A program made the position numbers and the translations under genes. Below the pieces are notes generated by a model. It did no database searches and was not told the origin of the DNA. It saw only the letters and a program-made list of their open reading frames with translations. 64,000 nt of DNA from Streptomyces luteogriseus (lineage in GTDB: Bacteria > Actinomycetota > Actinomycetes > Streptomycetales > Streptomycetaceae): assembly GCF_014205055.1 (NCBI RefSeq), contig NZ_JACHMS010000001.1, positions 1,922,001 through 1,986,000 on the forward strand, read 5' to 3'. Shown in pieces: positions 43,412 through 52,352 of this stretch. The first letter of the stretch is position 1; each line of letters begins with the position of its first letter.

Positions 43412-44616
43412 CGGGCCTCCTGACGGGCGTACAGCTCCTTGGCGATGATGCCGCGTTGCACCTCGCTGGCCCCCTCGTAGATGCGCGGGGCGCGTACCTC
43501 GCGGTAGAGGTGTTCGAGCAGATGGCCGCGTTGCAGCGCCCGGGCGCCGTGCAGCTGGACGGCCGTGTCGACGACGTACTGCGCGGTCTCGGTGGCGAGC
43601 AGTTTCGCCATGGCCGAGCGCCGGGGCACGTCCGGGGCGTCCGCGTCGTACGCCGACGCCGCCGCGTGGACCATCAGCCGGGCCGCCTCGGTACGCAGGG
43701 CCATCTCGGCGACCTGGTGCGAGACGGCTTGCAGGTCCCGCAGCTTGCCCCCGAAGGCGTCGCGCCCGGCGGTGTGGGCGAGGGTCGCGTCGAGGGCCGC
43801 CTGCGCCATGCCGACCGCGAAGGCGCCGACGCTGGGCCGGAACAGGTTGAGCGTCCCCATGGCGACCCGGAAGCCGCGGTCCACCTCGCCGAGCACATCG
43901 TCGGCCGTCACCGGTACGGCGTCGAAGTCGAGGGCGCCGATGGGGTGCGGCGAGAGCATGTCGAGTCCGCGGCCGGTCAGGCCCGGCCGGTCGGCGGGCA
44001 CGAGGAAGGCCGTGACGCCACGGGCCCCGGCACCCGGGGTGGTGCGGGCGAAGACGGTGTAGAAGTCGGCCTCGGGGGCGTTGGAGATCCAGCACTTCTC
44101 TCCGGTGAGACGCCAGCGGGCGGGGCCGTCGGGGACGGCGGTGAGCGCCGGGGCGTCCGAGGACTGGCCACTCTGCGACGTGTCCGATGACCGGCCACCC
44201 CGCGAGTCATCCACCTCCGCCCGAAGTTCCAGTGCCGCCGCGTCCGATCCCGCCCCGGGCTCGCTCAGCGCGAAGGCCGCGATCGCCGTGCCGGCGGTGA
44301 CCCGGGGGAGCCAGCGGGCGCGTTGCGCCTCCGTTCCGTACGCATGGACCGGATGGGCGCCGAGGCCCTGGAGAGCCAGGGCCGTCTCGGCCTCCGTGCA
44401 GGCGTAGGCCAGGGACTCGCGCATCAGGCACAGGTCGAGCGCGCCCGAGGTGAACAGGCGCCCGAGCAGGCCGAGGCTGCCGAGCTCGGCGACCAGGGCG
44501 CGGTTCACATGCCCCGGTTCACCCTTGTCGGCCAGCGGGTGGAGCCGTTCCGCCGCCAGGGTGCGCAGTTCCGCGCACCAGGCGAGTTGTGCCGGTTCGA
44601 GCGAGAATGCGGTCAT
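43408..44616 (-). CDS. Acyl-CoA dehydrogenase
   Basis: The 402-residue protein begins at the ATG at 44616 after AAGGGA. FAD and substrate motifs are present: FALSEPGAGSDAAAL, GEKCWISNA, and the C-terminal YEGASEVQRGIIAKELY with the usual catalytic Glu. A short hydrophilic Ser/Gly/Asp-rich insertion (about residues 150-170) lies in the middle domain. It should oxidise a CoA ester of a ring-reduced or ring-opened aromatic intermediate. It is divergent from the aryl-CoA ligase and shares a promoter element with the hydratase operon 12 kb away. Confidence 0.88.
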   Translation of the reverse strand: MTAFSLEPAQLAWCAELRTLAAERLHPLADKGEPGHVNRALVAELGSLGLLGRLFTSGALDLCLMRESLAYACTEAETALALQGLGAHPVHAYGTEAQRARWLPRVTAGTAIAAFALSEPGAGSDAAALELRAEVDDSRGGRSSDTSQSGQSSDAPALTAVPDGPARWRLTGEKCWISNAPEADFYTVFARTTPGAGARGVTAFLVPADRPGLTGRGLDMLSPHPIGALDFDAVPVTADDVLGEVDRGFRVAMGTLNLFRPSVGAFAVGMAQAALDATLAHTAGRDAFGGKLRDLQAVSHQVAEMALRTEAARLMVHAAASAYDADAPDVPRRSAMAKLLATETAQYVVDTAVQLHGARALQRGHLLEHLYREVRAPRIYEGASEVQRGIIAKELYARQEAR

Positions 44617-44657
44617 CGCCGGTCCCTTCTCCGCCACCCTGCGTTCCGGCTGGGCCA

Positions 44658-44702
44658 CTCCGAGGCTATCGCGGACCGTTGACTGTCGTCACCAACACGA
44701 TA
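44658..44702. promoter_or_regulatory. Shared catabolic promoter/operator element, copy 1
   Basis: CTCCGAGGCTATC (44658-44670) and TGACTGTCGTCA (44680-44691) are separated by 9 bases, and CGATA follows at 44698. The same two blocks with the same 9-base gap recur at 56574-56607. The 3' block contains the inverted pair TGAC-N4-GTCA. The element lies 42 bases before the acyl-CoA dehydrogenase start and 53 before the ligase start. It is a strong candidate operator for the PaaX-type regulator encoded nearby. Confidence 0.7.
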
Positions 44703-44743
44703 CGCTCCAGGTGCGAGCCCACCACGCCAAGGGGGCGAACCGT

Positions 44744-46354
44744 ATGAACGCACGGCGCACGGCCCACGTCGACACCTTCGCCCGGGACCATCTGCCACCC
44801 CCGGACCAATGGCCCGAGCTCCGCTTCGACCTGCCGGAGCTGCACTACCCCGAACGGCTCAACTGCGCCGCCGAACTGCTGGCCGGCCCGCCCGACGACC
44901 GCCCGGCGTTCCTCACCGCCACCGGCGAGCCGTGGACGTACGGCGATCTGCGCGCCCGGGTGGACCGCGTCGCCCATCTGCTCACCGGCGAGCTCGGTGT
45001 CGTCCCCGGCAACCGGGTGCTGCTGCGCGGCCCCACCACCCCCTGGCTCGCGGCCTGCTGGCTGGCGGTGCTGAAGGCCGGGGCGGTGGCGGTCACGGTG
45101 CTCGCCCAGCAGCGCCCGCACGAGCTGAGCACCATGTGCGAGATCGCGCGGGTGCGGCACGCCCTGTGCGACATCCGGGCCGTCGACGACCTCGCCAAGG
45201 CCGAGATCCCCGGCCTGCGGATCGCGACCTACGGTGGCGACGCCCCGGACGACCTCCTCAACCGTCCGGCGCCCACGGCCCCGTACGAGACGGTGGCGAC
45301 GGCGGCCGACGACGTGGCGCTGATCGCCTTCACCTCCGGCACCACGGGCCGCCCGAAGGGCTGCATGCACCTGCACCGGGACGTCCTGGCGATCGCCGAC
45401 ACATTCTCCCGGCACGTCCTGAAGCCGGACCCGGACGACGTGTTCACCGGCAGCCCCCCGCTGGGTTTCACCTTCGGCCTCGGCGGGCTGGTGGTCTTCC
45501 CTCTGCGGGCGGGCGCGCGTGCCCTGCTGCTCGAACAGGCCGGGCCCCGGCAGCTGCTGCCCGCCATCGCCCGGCACCGGGTCTCCGTGCTGTTCACCGC
45601 CCCGACGGCGTACCGCGCGATGCTCGACGAGCTCGACGGGCACGACGTCTCCTCGCTGCGCCGCTGCGTCTCGGCCGGCGAGAACCTGCCGGCGGCCACC
45701 TGGCAGGCCTGGCACGAGCGCACGGGCCTGCGCGTCATCAACGGCATCGGCGCCACCGAGCTGCTGCACATCTTCATCTCCGCGGCGGACGACCGGATCC
45801 GGCCCGGAACCACGGGTGTTCCGGTGCCGGGCTGGCAGGCGCGCGTGCAGGACGCGGACGGCGAGCCGGTACCGGACGGGCAGCCGGGCCTGCTGGCCGT
45901 GCGCGGACCGGTCGGCTGCCGGTACCTCGCCGACCCGCGGCAGCGTGACTACGTCCGCGACGGCTGGAACGTCACCGGCGACACCTACGTCCGCGACCCC
46001 GACGGCTACTTCCGCTACGTCGCCCGCGCCGACGACATGATCATCTCGGCCGGGTACAACATCGCCGGGCCCGAGGTGGAGGACGCGCTGCTGCGGCACC
46101 CCGACGTGGTGGAGGCGGCGGTCGTGGGACGGCCCGACGAGGCCCGCGGGCAGGTCGTGCTGGCCTTCGCCGTCCTCAAGGAGGGGGCGCGGCGGGACGC
46201 CGAGGCGCTGCGCGCCTTCGTGAAGAGCGAGCTGGCACCGTACAAGTGCCCGCGCGAGATCGTCTTCCTGGACGCGCTGCCGCGCACGGCCACCGGCAAG
46301 CTCCAGCGGTTCAGGCTGCGCGCCCCGGGGGTACCGGAAGGCGACCGGGAATGA
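44744..46354 (+). CDS. Aryl-CoA ligase, probably 2-aminobenzoate- or benzoate-CoA ligase
   Basis: The 536-residue AMP-forming ligase has the ATP loop FTSGTTGRPKGCMH (near residue 200), SAGENLPAATWQAW, NGIGATELLH, SAGYNIAGPEVEDALL and the C-terminal lysine in RTATGKLQRF. The overall pattern is that of benzoate/2-aminobenzoate-CoA ligases. The AAGGGGG site precedes the ATG at 44744. It activates the aromatic acid with CoA, the first step of the proposed route. Exact substrate cannot be read from sequence alone. Confidence 0.85.
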   Translation: MNARRTAHVDTFARDHLPPPDQWPELRFDLPELHYPERLNCAAELLAGPPDDRPAFLTATGEPWTYGDLRARVDRVAHLLTGELGVVPGNRVLLRGPTTPWLAACWLAVLKAGAVAVTVLAQQRPHELSTMCEIARVRHALCDIRAVDDLAKAEIPGLRIATYGGDAPDDLLNRPAPTAPYETVATAADDVALIAFTSGTTGRPKGCMHLHRDVLAIADTFSRHVLKPDPDDVFTGSPPLGFTFGLGGLVVFPLRAGARALLLEQAGPRQLLPAIARHRVSVLFTAPTAYRAMLDELDGHDVSSLRRCVSAGENLPAATWQAWHERTGLRVINGIGATELLHIFISAADDRIRPGTTGVPVPGWQARVQDADGEPVPDGQPGLLAVRGPVGCRYLADPRQRDYVRDGWNVTGDTYVRDPDGYFRYVARADDMIISAGYNIAGPEVEDALLRHPDVVEAAVVGRPDEARGQVVLAFAVLKEGARRDAEALRAFVKSELAPYKCPREIVFLDALPRTATGKLQRFRLRAPGVPEGDRE

Positions 46355-46369
46355 TCCGTACGACCTAAG

Positions 46370-47182
46370 ATGATCAACGTGTCCGACCACCATGCACCAC
46401 GGTCTCTCATCGTCACGCTCTACGGCGCGTACGGCCGCTTCGTGCCGGGCCCCGTGCCCGTAGCCGAACTGATCCGGCTGCTGGCCGCGGCCGGCGTGGA
46501 CGCTCCGTCCGTACGCTCCTCGGTGTCACGGCTCAAGAGACGCGGCCTGCTCGTGCCGGCCCGCACCGCACAGGGCGCGGCCGGTTACGAACTGTCCCCG
46601 GACGCCCGTCAGTTGCTCGACGACGGCGACCGCCGCATCTACGCCTCCGCTCCGCCGGAGGACGAGGGCTGGGTGCTCGCGGTGTTCTCCGTGCCGGAGT
46701 CGGAGCGGCAGAAACGGCATGTGCTGCGCTCCCGGCTGGCCGGGCTCGGTTTCGGCACGGCCGCTCCGGGTGTGTGGATCGCGCCCGCGCGGCTGTACGA
46801 GGAGACCCGGCACACGCTCGAGCGGCTGCGGCTCGACGCGTACGTCGACTTCTTCCGCGGTGACCACCTCGGCTTCGCCCCGACCGCGGAGGCCGTCGCC
46901 CGGTGGTGGGACCTGGCGGCCATCGCCAAGGAGCACGAGGAGTTCCTCGACCGCCACGCGCGCGTGCTGCGCGACTGGGAGAAGCGCGAGGACACCCCGC
47001 CGGAGGAGGCCTACCGGGACTACCTCCTCGCCCTGGACTCCTGGCGTCACCTGCCCTACACCGACCCGGGCCTGCCCTCCGAGCTGCTTCCCGCGGACTG
47101 GCCGGGAGCCCGCTCCTCGGCGGTGTTCCGGGGGCTGCACGAGCGACTACGGGACGCGGGGGCGGCGTTCGTGGGTCTCTGA
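46370..47182 (+). CDS. PaaX-family transcriptional regulator
   Basis: The 270-residue regulator has an N-terminal winged helix with VRSSVSRLKRRGLLVPAR, then GWVLAVFSVPESERQKRHVLRSRLAGLGFG and VWIAPARLYEET, the PaaX core, and a C-terminal helical domain (WDLAAIAKEHEEFL). PaaX repressors respond to aryl-CoA thioesters. It starts 15 bases after the ligase gene (ATG at 46370; a GTG at 46379 is also possible) and so probably belongs to its operon. It is the likely controller of the shared element at 44658 and 56574. Confidence 0.92.
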   Translation: MINVSDHHAPRSLIVTLYGAYGRFVPGPVPVAELIRLLAAAGVDAPSVRSSVSRLKRRGLLVPARTAQGAAGYELSPDARQLLDDGDRRIYASAPPEDEGWVLAVFSVPESERQKRHVLRSRLAGLGFGTAAPGVWIAPARLYEETRHTLERLRLDAYVDFFRGDHLGFAPTAEAVARWWDLAAIAKEHEEFLDRHARVLRDWEKREDTPPEEAYRDYLLALDSWRHLPYTDPGLPSELLPADWPGARSSAVFRGLHERLRDAGAAFVGL

Positions 47183-47335
47183 CCCACCCGGACGCCGACC
47201 GGATTGCGGCGTTTGCCCCGCCGTGGAACGGTCAACGATGTCCGCGACTGGACGGAGCGCGTACCGGGAGGCGGACCGAAGGATGACCGTCACCACACCA
47301 CCCAGGACGACAGGCGCCCGCGCGGACAGGCTCCC

Positions 47336-48127
47336 GTGAGGCGGTGGGGGCGCTCGGTGCACGGCGGGTGGCACCGGGCCGGTGCGCACACCCTCGTCCG
47401 GCAGGGCCGCGAGGTGGAGTTGCTGCACCGGGCCATGGGGTTCGCCACCCTCGCCCTGGTCACCCTGGCGCCCCTGCTCATCGTGGTCGCCGCCGCCGAC
47501 CCCCTGGAACGGGGCGGATTCGCCCTGTGGCTCGCCGACGGCATGGGGCTGTCCGGGCGGTCCGCGCGGGTGCTCACGGACATCATCAGCCCGCCGCTCA
47601 AGGTCATCGGCACCACGAGCGTGCTCGGCGGGGTCGCCCTCGCGGTCTTCGGCGTCGCGTTCGGCGGAAGCGTGCAGAACGGCTACGAGCGGATCTGGGG
47701 CCTGCCCTCGGGCCCGTGGCACCGCGTCTGGCGGCAGGCGGTGTGGATGATCGCGATGACCGCGTACCTGTACCAGGAGGTGCAGACGCGCAGCATCGTC
47801 TCGGGGCCGGAGCGAATCGCGCTGAGCACGGCCTCCGGCGTGCTGTTCTTCTGGTGGGGGCAGCGTTTCCTGCTGGGCGGGCAGATCCGCTGGAGAGATC
47901 TGCTCCCCGGGGCGCTGGCCACCATGGCCGGCCTCGTCGGCCTGCGCATGTTCTCCTACTTCGTCTTCACCCCGCTCATCGTCACCAACGCCATCAGCTA
48001 CGGAGCGGTCGGCGTCGTCCTCGTCGTGGAGTCCTGGCTCATCGGCGTGGGCTACGTCGTCTACGGCGGTGCGCTCCTCGGCCGCTGGGCGCTGGAGCAC
48101 CACGGACACTGGAACCGCGCCGAGTAG
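47336..48127 (+). CDS. YihY/BrkB-like membrane protein
   Basis: The 263-residue product has about six hydrophobic segments (LATLALVTLAPLLIVVAAA; TSVLGGVALAVFGVAFG; AVWMIAMTAYLY; GVVLVVESWLIGVGYVV). The layout fits the YihY/BrkB inner-membrane family, whose role is unsettled. The GTG at 47336 is placed by overlap: a 18-codon frame beginning at an ATG (47283) with GGAGG upstream ends in the same GTGA. Translation may therefore be coupled to that leader, or the leader may be the true start separated by a frameshift. Confidence 0.7.
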   Translation: MRRWGRSVHGGWHRAGAHTLVRQGREVELLHRAMGFATLALVTLAPLLIVVAAADPLERGGFALWLADGMGLSGRSARVLTDIISPPLKVIGTTSVLGGVALAVFGVAFGGSVQNGYERIWGLPSGPWHRVWRQAVWMIAMTAYLYQEVQTRSIVSGPERIALSTASGVLFFWWGQRFLLGGQIRWRDLLPGALATMAGLVGLRMFSYFVFTPLIVTNAISYGAVGVVLVVESWLIGVGYVVYGGALLGRWALEHHGHWNRAE

Positions 48128-48269
48128 ACCGGACTCCGGCGGGCCCTGCCGTGCGAACGCACATGCCACCTACTGGGATGCCTGCCCCCGCTCATGCGAA
48201 TACACAGGGGTGTTTCCCCTCGCATCTGCGGCATTATCATCGGCGCGTACCGACCGAGGGAGCAGCTCC

Positions 48270-49088
48270 GTGATGACCCGTACCGCGCGCCGGACCCGCC
48301 GCCCGCTGCAGATGGCCGTGGGAGGAGCCGCGGCACTGCTGATCCTGAGCGCCTGCTCGTCGTCCGGTACGGATTCCTCCGCGAAGCCGGACTCCTCCGG
48401 GCCGGGCAAGCTCTCCGGGGAGGTGACCGTGTTCGCCGCGGCCTCGCTGAAGGAGAGCTTCACGACGCTGGGCAGGCAGTTCGAGAAGGACCACCCCGGC
48501 ACGAAGGTCACCTTCAGCTTCGGCGGCAGTGACTCGCTGGCAGCGAGCATCACCGGCGGCGCCCCGGCGGACGTCTTCGCCTCGGCCAGCCCCAGCACGA
48601 TGAAGATCGTCACGGACGCCGGGGACGCCTCGGGCACCCCCGCGACCTTCGTCCGCAACGAACTGGAGATCGCCACCCTGCCCGGCAACCCCGGGAAGAT
48701 CTCCTCGCTCGAGGACCTCACGAAGGCGGGCCGGAAGGTCGTGCTCTGCGACCGGGAGGTGCCGTGCGGCGCCGCCGCGCAGAGGGCCCTGGACGCGAGC
48801 GGGCTCGAGCTCACCCCCGTCTCCTACGAGCAGGACGTCAAGGCCGCGCTCACCAAGGTCGAGCTGAAGGAGGCCGACGCCGCCGTCGTCTACAAGACCG
48901 ACGTGCGCGCGGCGGGTGACAAGGTGGAGGGCGTGGAGTTCCCCGAGTCCGCCGACGCCGTCAACGACTACCCGATCGCCCTGCTCAAGGACGCCGGGAA
49001 CACCGAGGCCGCCGAGGCGTTCATCGCGCTGGTGAAGTCCGCCGAGGGCCAGAAGGTCCTGAGCGGGGCCGGGTTCCTCAAGCCGTGA
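48270..49088 (+). CDS. modA: Molybdate ABC transporter substrate-binding lipoprotein
   Basis: The 272-residue product has a lipoprotein signal peptide with lipobox LSAC (Cys 29), a Ser/Asp-rich tether, then the ModA fold: VTVFAAASLKESFTTLG, FSFGGSDSLAASITGGAPADVFASA, and the conserved ADAAVVYKTDV near the end. It binds molybdate or tungstate outside the membrane and delivers it to ModB. A GTG/ATG pair at 48270/48273 follows GAGGGAG. It is coupled to modB. Confidence 0.95.
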   Translation: MMTRTARRTRRPLQMAVGGAAALLILSACSSSGTDSSAKPDSSGPGKLSGEVTVFAAASLKESFTTLGRQFEKDHPGTKVTFSFGGSDSLAASITGGAPADVFASASPSTMKIVTDAGDASGTPATFVRNELEIATLPGNPGKISSLEDLTKAGRKVVLCDREVPCGAAAQRALDASGLELTPVSYEQDVKAALTKVELKEADAAVVYKTDVRAAGDKVEGVEFPESADAVNDYPIALLKDAGNTEAAEAFIALVKSAEGQKVLSGAGFLKP

Positions 49089-49936
49089 CGCTCCCGACCG
49101 ACAAGCCTCGCGCCGGGGCCGACACCCTCCGGGGCGGTCCGCGGCGCCGGCGCGTCCGGACGGGCGTACCGCTGCCCCTGCTGGTCCCCGCGCTGATCGG
49201 CCTGGCCTTCCTGATCGTGCCGCTGATCGCCCTGGTCGTACGGACCCCGTGGCACAGCCTGCCCGCGCAGCTGACCAGCCCAGACGTGTGGCAGGCGCTC
49301 AAGCTCTCCCTGATCTGCGCGACGCTGGCCACCGGCGTGAGCCTGGTCATCGGCGTGCCGCTGGCCTGGCTGCTGGCCCGCGTCGACTTCCCCGGCCGCG
49401 GCCTCGTACGCGCCCTCGTCACCCTGCCCCTCGTCCTGCCCCCGGTCGTCGGCGGTGTGGCCCTGCTGATGGCGCTCGGCCGCAACGGCATCGTCGGGCG
49501 GTGGCTCGACGCGTGGTTCGGGATCACGCTGCCCTTCAGCACAGCCGGTGTCGTGATCGCGGAGGCGTTCGTGGCGATGCCGTTCCTCGTCATCAGCGTC
49601 GAGGGCACGCTGCGGGCCGCCGATCCGCGCTACGAGGAGGCGGCCGCCACTCTGGGCGCGTCCCGGTTCACCGCGTTCCGCCGGGTCACGCTGCCGCTGA
49701 TCGCGCCGGGCATCGCGGCGGGCGCGGTCCTCGCCTGGGCGCGGGCGCTCGGCGAGTTCGGCGCGACGATCACCTTCGCCGGCAACTTCCCCGGCCGCAC
49801 CCAGACCATGCCCCTGGCCGTCTACCTTGCCCTGCAGAGCGACCCGGAGGCCGCGATCGCCCTCAGCCTGGTGCTGCTGGCGGTGTCGATCGCGGTGCTC
49901 GCCGGGTTGCGCGACCGATGGATGCGTGCCGGATGA
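49085..49936 (+). CDS. modB: Molybdate ABC transporter permease
   Basis: This 283-residue integral membrane protein has an N-terminal cytoplasmic tail rich in Arg/Pro and several transmembrane helices. The ATPase-contact EAA loop reads EEAAATLGASRFTAFRRVTLPLIAPGI. The GTG at 49085 overlaps the modA stop and the gene's stop overlaps the modC ATG. It forms the membrane channel of the ModABC importer. Confidence 0.95.
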   Translation: MTLPTDKPRAGADTLRGGPRRRRVRTGVPLPLLVPALIGLAFLIVPLIALVVRTPWHSLPAQLTSPDVWQALKLSLICATLATGVSLVIGVPLAWLLARVDFPGRGLVRALVTLPLVLPPVVGGVALLMALGRNGIVGRWLDAWFGITLPFSTAGVVIAEAFVAMPFLVISVEGTLRAADPRYEEAAATLGASRFTAFRRVTLPLIAPGIAAGAVLAWARALGEFGATITFAGNFPGRTQTMPLAVYLALQSDPEAAIALSLVLLAVSIAVLAGLRDRWMRAG

Positions 49937-51006
49937 TCCAGACCCACGCCGTCACCGGCGCCCCCGTCGACGGGCTCGACGCCCGCCTCGTCGTGGAGCG
50001 CGGGAGCTTCCGTCTCGACGTGGCGCTGACCGTCGCGCCCGGCGAGGTCGTCGCCCTGCTCGGGCCGAACGGCGCCGGCAAGACCACCGCGCTGCGCGCC
50101 CTCGCCGGACTGACCCCGCTCTCCGGCGGCCATCTGCGGCTGGACGGCGCCGAACTGGAGCGGACGCCGCCGGAGGCCCGTCCCGTCGGTGTCGTCTTCC
50201 AGGACTATCTGCTCTTCCCCCACCTCACGGCCCTCGACAACGTCGCCTTCGGCCCCCGCTGCCAGGGCGCGACCAAGGCCGAGGCCCGTGCGCAGGCCGC
50301 CGAGTGGCTCGACCGCCTCGGCCTCGCCGCGCACACCGGCGCCAGGCCGCGCAGGCTCTCCGGCGGCCAGGCCCAGCGCGTCGCCCTCGCACGCGCCCTG
50401 GCGACCCGCCCCCGGCTGCTGCTCCTGGACGAGCCGCTGGCGGCCCTGGACGCCCGTACCCGGCTGGAGGTCCGTGCCCGGCTCCGGCGTCATCTGGCCG
50501 ACTTCGAGGCGGTGGCCGTACTCGTCACCCACGATCCGCTCGACGCCATGGTGCTGGCCGACCGGCTGGTGGTCGTGGAGCACGGCCGGGTGGTCCAGGA
50601 GGGCACCCCGGCCGACATCGCCCGCCATCCCCGCACGGACTACATCGCTCAGCTGGTCGGGCTGAACCTCTACCGGGGCGAGGCCGACGGCCACACCGTC
50701 CGGCTCTCCGACGGCCCGCCCCTGACCACCACGGAGGTCCTGTCCGGCCCGGTCTTCGTGGCGTTCCCGCCCAGTGCGGTCACCCTGCACCGGGAGCGGC
50801 CCACCGGCTCCAGCGCCCGCAACCTGTGGCGGTGCGAGGTGGCGGGTCTGGAGACCCACGGCGACCAGATCCGCGCCGACCTCACCGGTGAACTGCCCCT
50901 CGCCGCCGACCTCACGACGGTCGCCGCGGCCGAACTCGATCTCCACCCGGGGGCGGAGGTCTGGGCGACGGTGAAGGCGACGCAGACCCACGCCTACCCG
51001 GTCTGA
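49933..51006 (+). CDS. modC: Molybdate ABC transporter ATP-binding protein
   Basis: The 357-residue protein has Walker A GPNGAGKTTALRALAG (about residues 44-59), signature LSGGQAQRVALARAL, Walker B LLLLDEPLAALD, and a C-terminal TOBE/MOP-like domain (from about 245) that can sense oxyanion. It powers molybdate import. A molybdenum supply may serve molybdoenzymes elsewhere; none is recognised in this window. Confidence 0.94.
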   Translation: MIQTHAVTGAPVDGLDARLVVERGSFRLDVALTVAPGEVVALLGPNGAGKTTALRALAGLTPLSGGHLRLDGAELERTPPEARPVGVVFQDYLLFPHLTALDNVAFGPRCQGATKAEARAQAAEWLDRLGLAAHTGARPRRLSGGQAQRVALARALATRPRLLLLDEPLAALDARTRLEVRARLRRHLADFEAVAVLVTHDPLDAMVLADRLVVVEHGRVVQEGTPADIARHPRTDYIAQLVGLNLYRGEADGHTVRLSDGPPLTTTEVLSGPVFVAFPPSAVTLHRERPTGSSARNLWRCEVAGLETHGDQIRADLTGELPLAADLTTVAAAELDLHPGAEVWATVKATQTHAYPV

Positions 51007-51026
51007 GGCGGTCGGCATCCCGCGGC

Positions 51027-52241
51027 TCAGGCCGCTGTCCCGACCGGAGAGCCCTCCGGGACGATGGCGGTCTCCCGCACGACGCGGCGGCGCCGGGCCG
51101 GCGTGAGCAGCGGGTGGGCGACGCCCCAGGCCGCGCCCTTGCAGATGATCTCCTTGTAGAGCGCGGCGAGCCGGCCGGTCAGGGCCGCCGACACGGCACG
51201 GTCGTCGGCGGTGACGTACTGGATCAGTCCGTCCTTGCGGCCCAGGGAGATGCACTGGTTGAAGTAGCGCACCGGCACGGTCGGGATCTTCCGGCCGGTC
51301 AGCCGGGCCGCGATGGCGTCGGCGGCCTGCCAGGCGCCGGGGACGCCGGAGGCGCACGACATCCGCAGCGGCTTGTCACCGGGGCCCATCGCCAGGGCGG
51401 CGTCACCGACGGCGTACACGTCCGGGTGCGACACCGAGCGCATGGTCCGGTCGACGACGATCTGACCAGTGCCGCTGACCTCCAGGGCGGTCGCCTGTGC
51501 GATCGGGTGGACGGCGAAGCCCGTGGTCCACACGGTGACCGCGGCCGGGATGTCCGTCCCGTCGCCGGTCGTGATGCGGCCGGCCTCGACGGCGGTGACA
51601 GCGGCGTGCTCGTGGACGGTGATGCCGAGCCGGTCGAAGACCGTGCCCAGGTGCCCGGCGCCCTTCGGGGAGAGCCAGTCGCCGAGGCCGCCTCGGGCGG
51701 CGAGGGCGACGGAGAGGTCCGGGCGGGCCTCGGCGATCTCGGTGGCCGCCTCGATGCCGGTGAGACCGCCCCCGACCACGACCACGGACTCTCCGGCGGA
51801 CAGACCGGCCAGGCGCTCGCGCAGCCGGAGCGCTCCGGGACGGCTCGCGATCTCGTGGGCGTGCTCGGCGGTACCGGGCACCCCCTGGTCGTTCCAGCCG
51901 CTGCCGAGGGCGTACACGAGGGTGTCGTACTCCAGCTCCTCGTCCTTCGCCCCTCCGGTCGCGTCGAGGGCGGCGACGGAGACGGTCCTGCGGTCGACGT
52001 CGACGGCGGTGACCTTCCCCTGCTTCAGCGCGACGCCGGTGCCCTCGAACATCTCGCGGAACGGCCGGGGCGCGAGGTCCTGGCCGGTCGCGAGCTGGTG
52101 CATCCGGACGCGCTCGACGAAGTCGGACCCGGCGTTGACGAGGGTGATGGCGACGTCCTCGCTGCGCAGTCGCCTGGCGAGGCGCCCGGCGGCGGTGGCT
52201 CCGGTGTAGCCGGCTCCGAGGACGACGATGCGGTGCTGCAT
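51027..52241 (-). CDS. NAD(P)/FAD-dependent oxidoreductase (NDH-2-like)
   Basis: The 404-residue protein has the FAD motif VLGAGYTGATAAGRLARR at the N-terminus, a second nucleotide loop VVVGGGLTGIEAATEIAE (near 165), and DVYAVGDAALAMG near 295. These fit type II NADH dehydrogenase or rubredoxin-reductase-like enzymes. It lies directly downstream of an ECF41-type sigma factor, whose members usually control an adjacent oxidoreductase. A TGTGA/TCACA palindrome sits in the gap between them. Confidence 0.88.
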   Translation of the reverse strand: MQHRIVVLGAGYTGATAAGRLARRLRSEDVAITLVNAGSDFVERVRMHQLATGQDLAPRPFREMFEGTGVALKQGKVTAVDVDRRTVSVAALDATGGAKDEELEYDTLVYALGSGWNDQGVPGTAEHAHEIASRPGALRLRERLAGLSAGESVVVVGGGLTGIEAATEIAEARPDLSVALAARGGLGDWLSPKGAGHLGTVFDRLGITVHEHAAVTAVEAGRITTGDGTDIPAAVTVWTTGFAVHPIAQATALEVSGTGQIVVDRTMRSVSHPDVYAVGDAALAMGPGDKPLRMSCASGVPGAWQAADAIAARLTGRKIPTVPVRYFNQCISLGRKDGLIQYVTADDRAVSAALTGRLAALYKEIICKGAAWGVAHPLLTPARRRRVVRETAIVPEGSPVGTAA

Positions 52242-52322
52242 GGCGTAGCTCCTGTCATGACGGCTGTCTGTTGCGGATTCACCCCTTGAACCGGGGGGCC
52301 CGCCGTTTCCTGACAGAAGTGC

Positions 52323-52342
52323 GATGTGAAGCACGTCACATC
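52323..52342. promoter_or_regulatory. 20-bp palindrome upstream of the oxidoreductase gene
   Basis: GATGTGA and TCACATC are perfect 7-base arms around 6 bases, so the core reads TGTGA-N6-TCACA. It lies about 82 bases before the oxidoreductase start and just downstream of the sigma-factor stop. This is the textbook CRP/FNR half-site arrangement, though in Streptomyces the binder is unknown. Confidence 0.55.
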
Positions 52343-52352
52343 ACGGTCCGGG

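Noticed and set aside
52242..52322. ECF41 promoter (TGTCACA and CGTC) upstream of the oxidoreductase
   Set aside because: Only a partial match (TGTCAGG with a poor -10) was found, so it is not listed as a feature.
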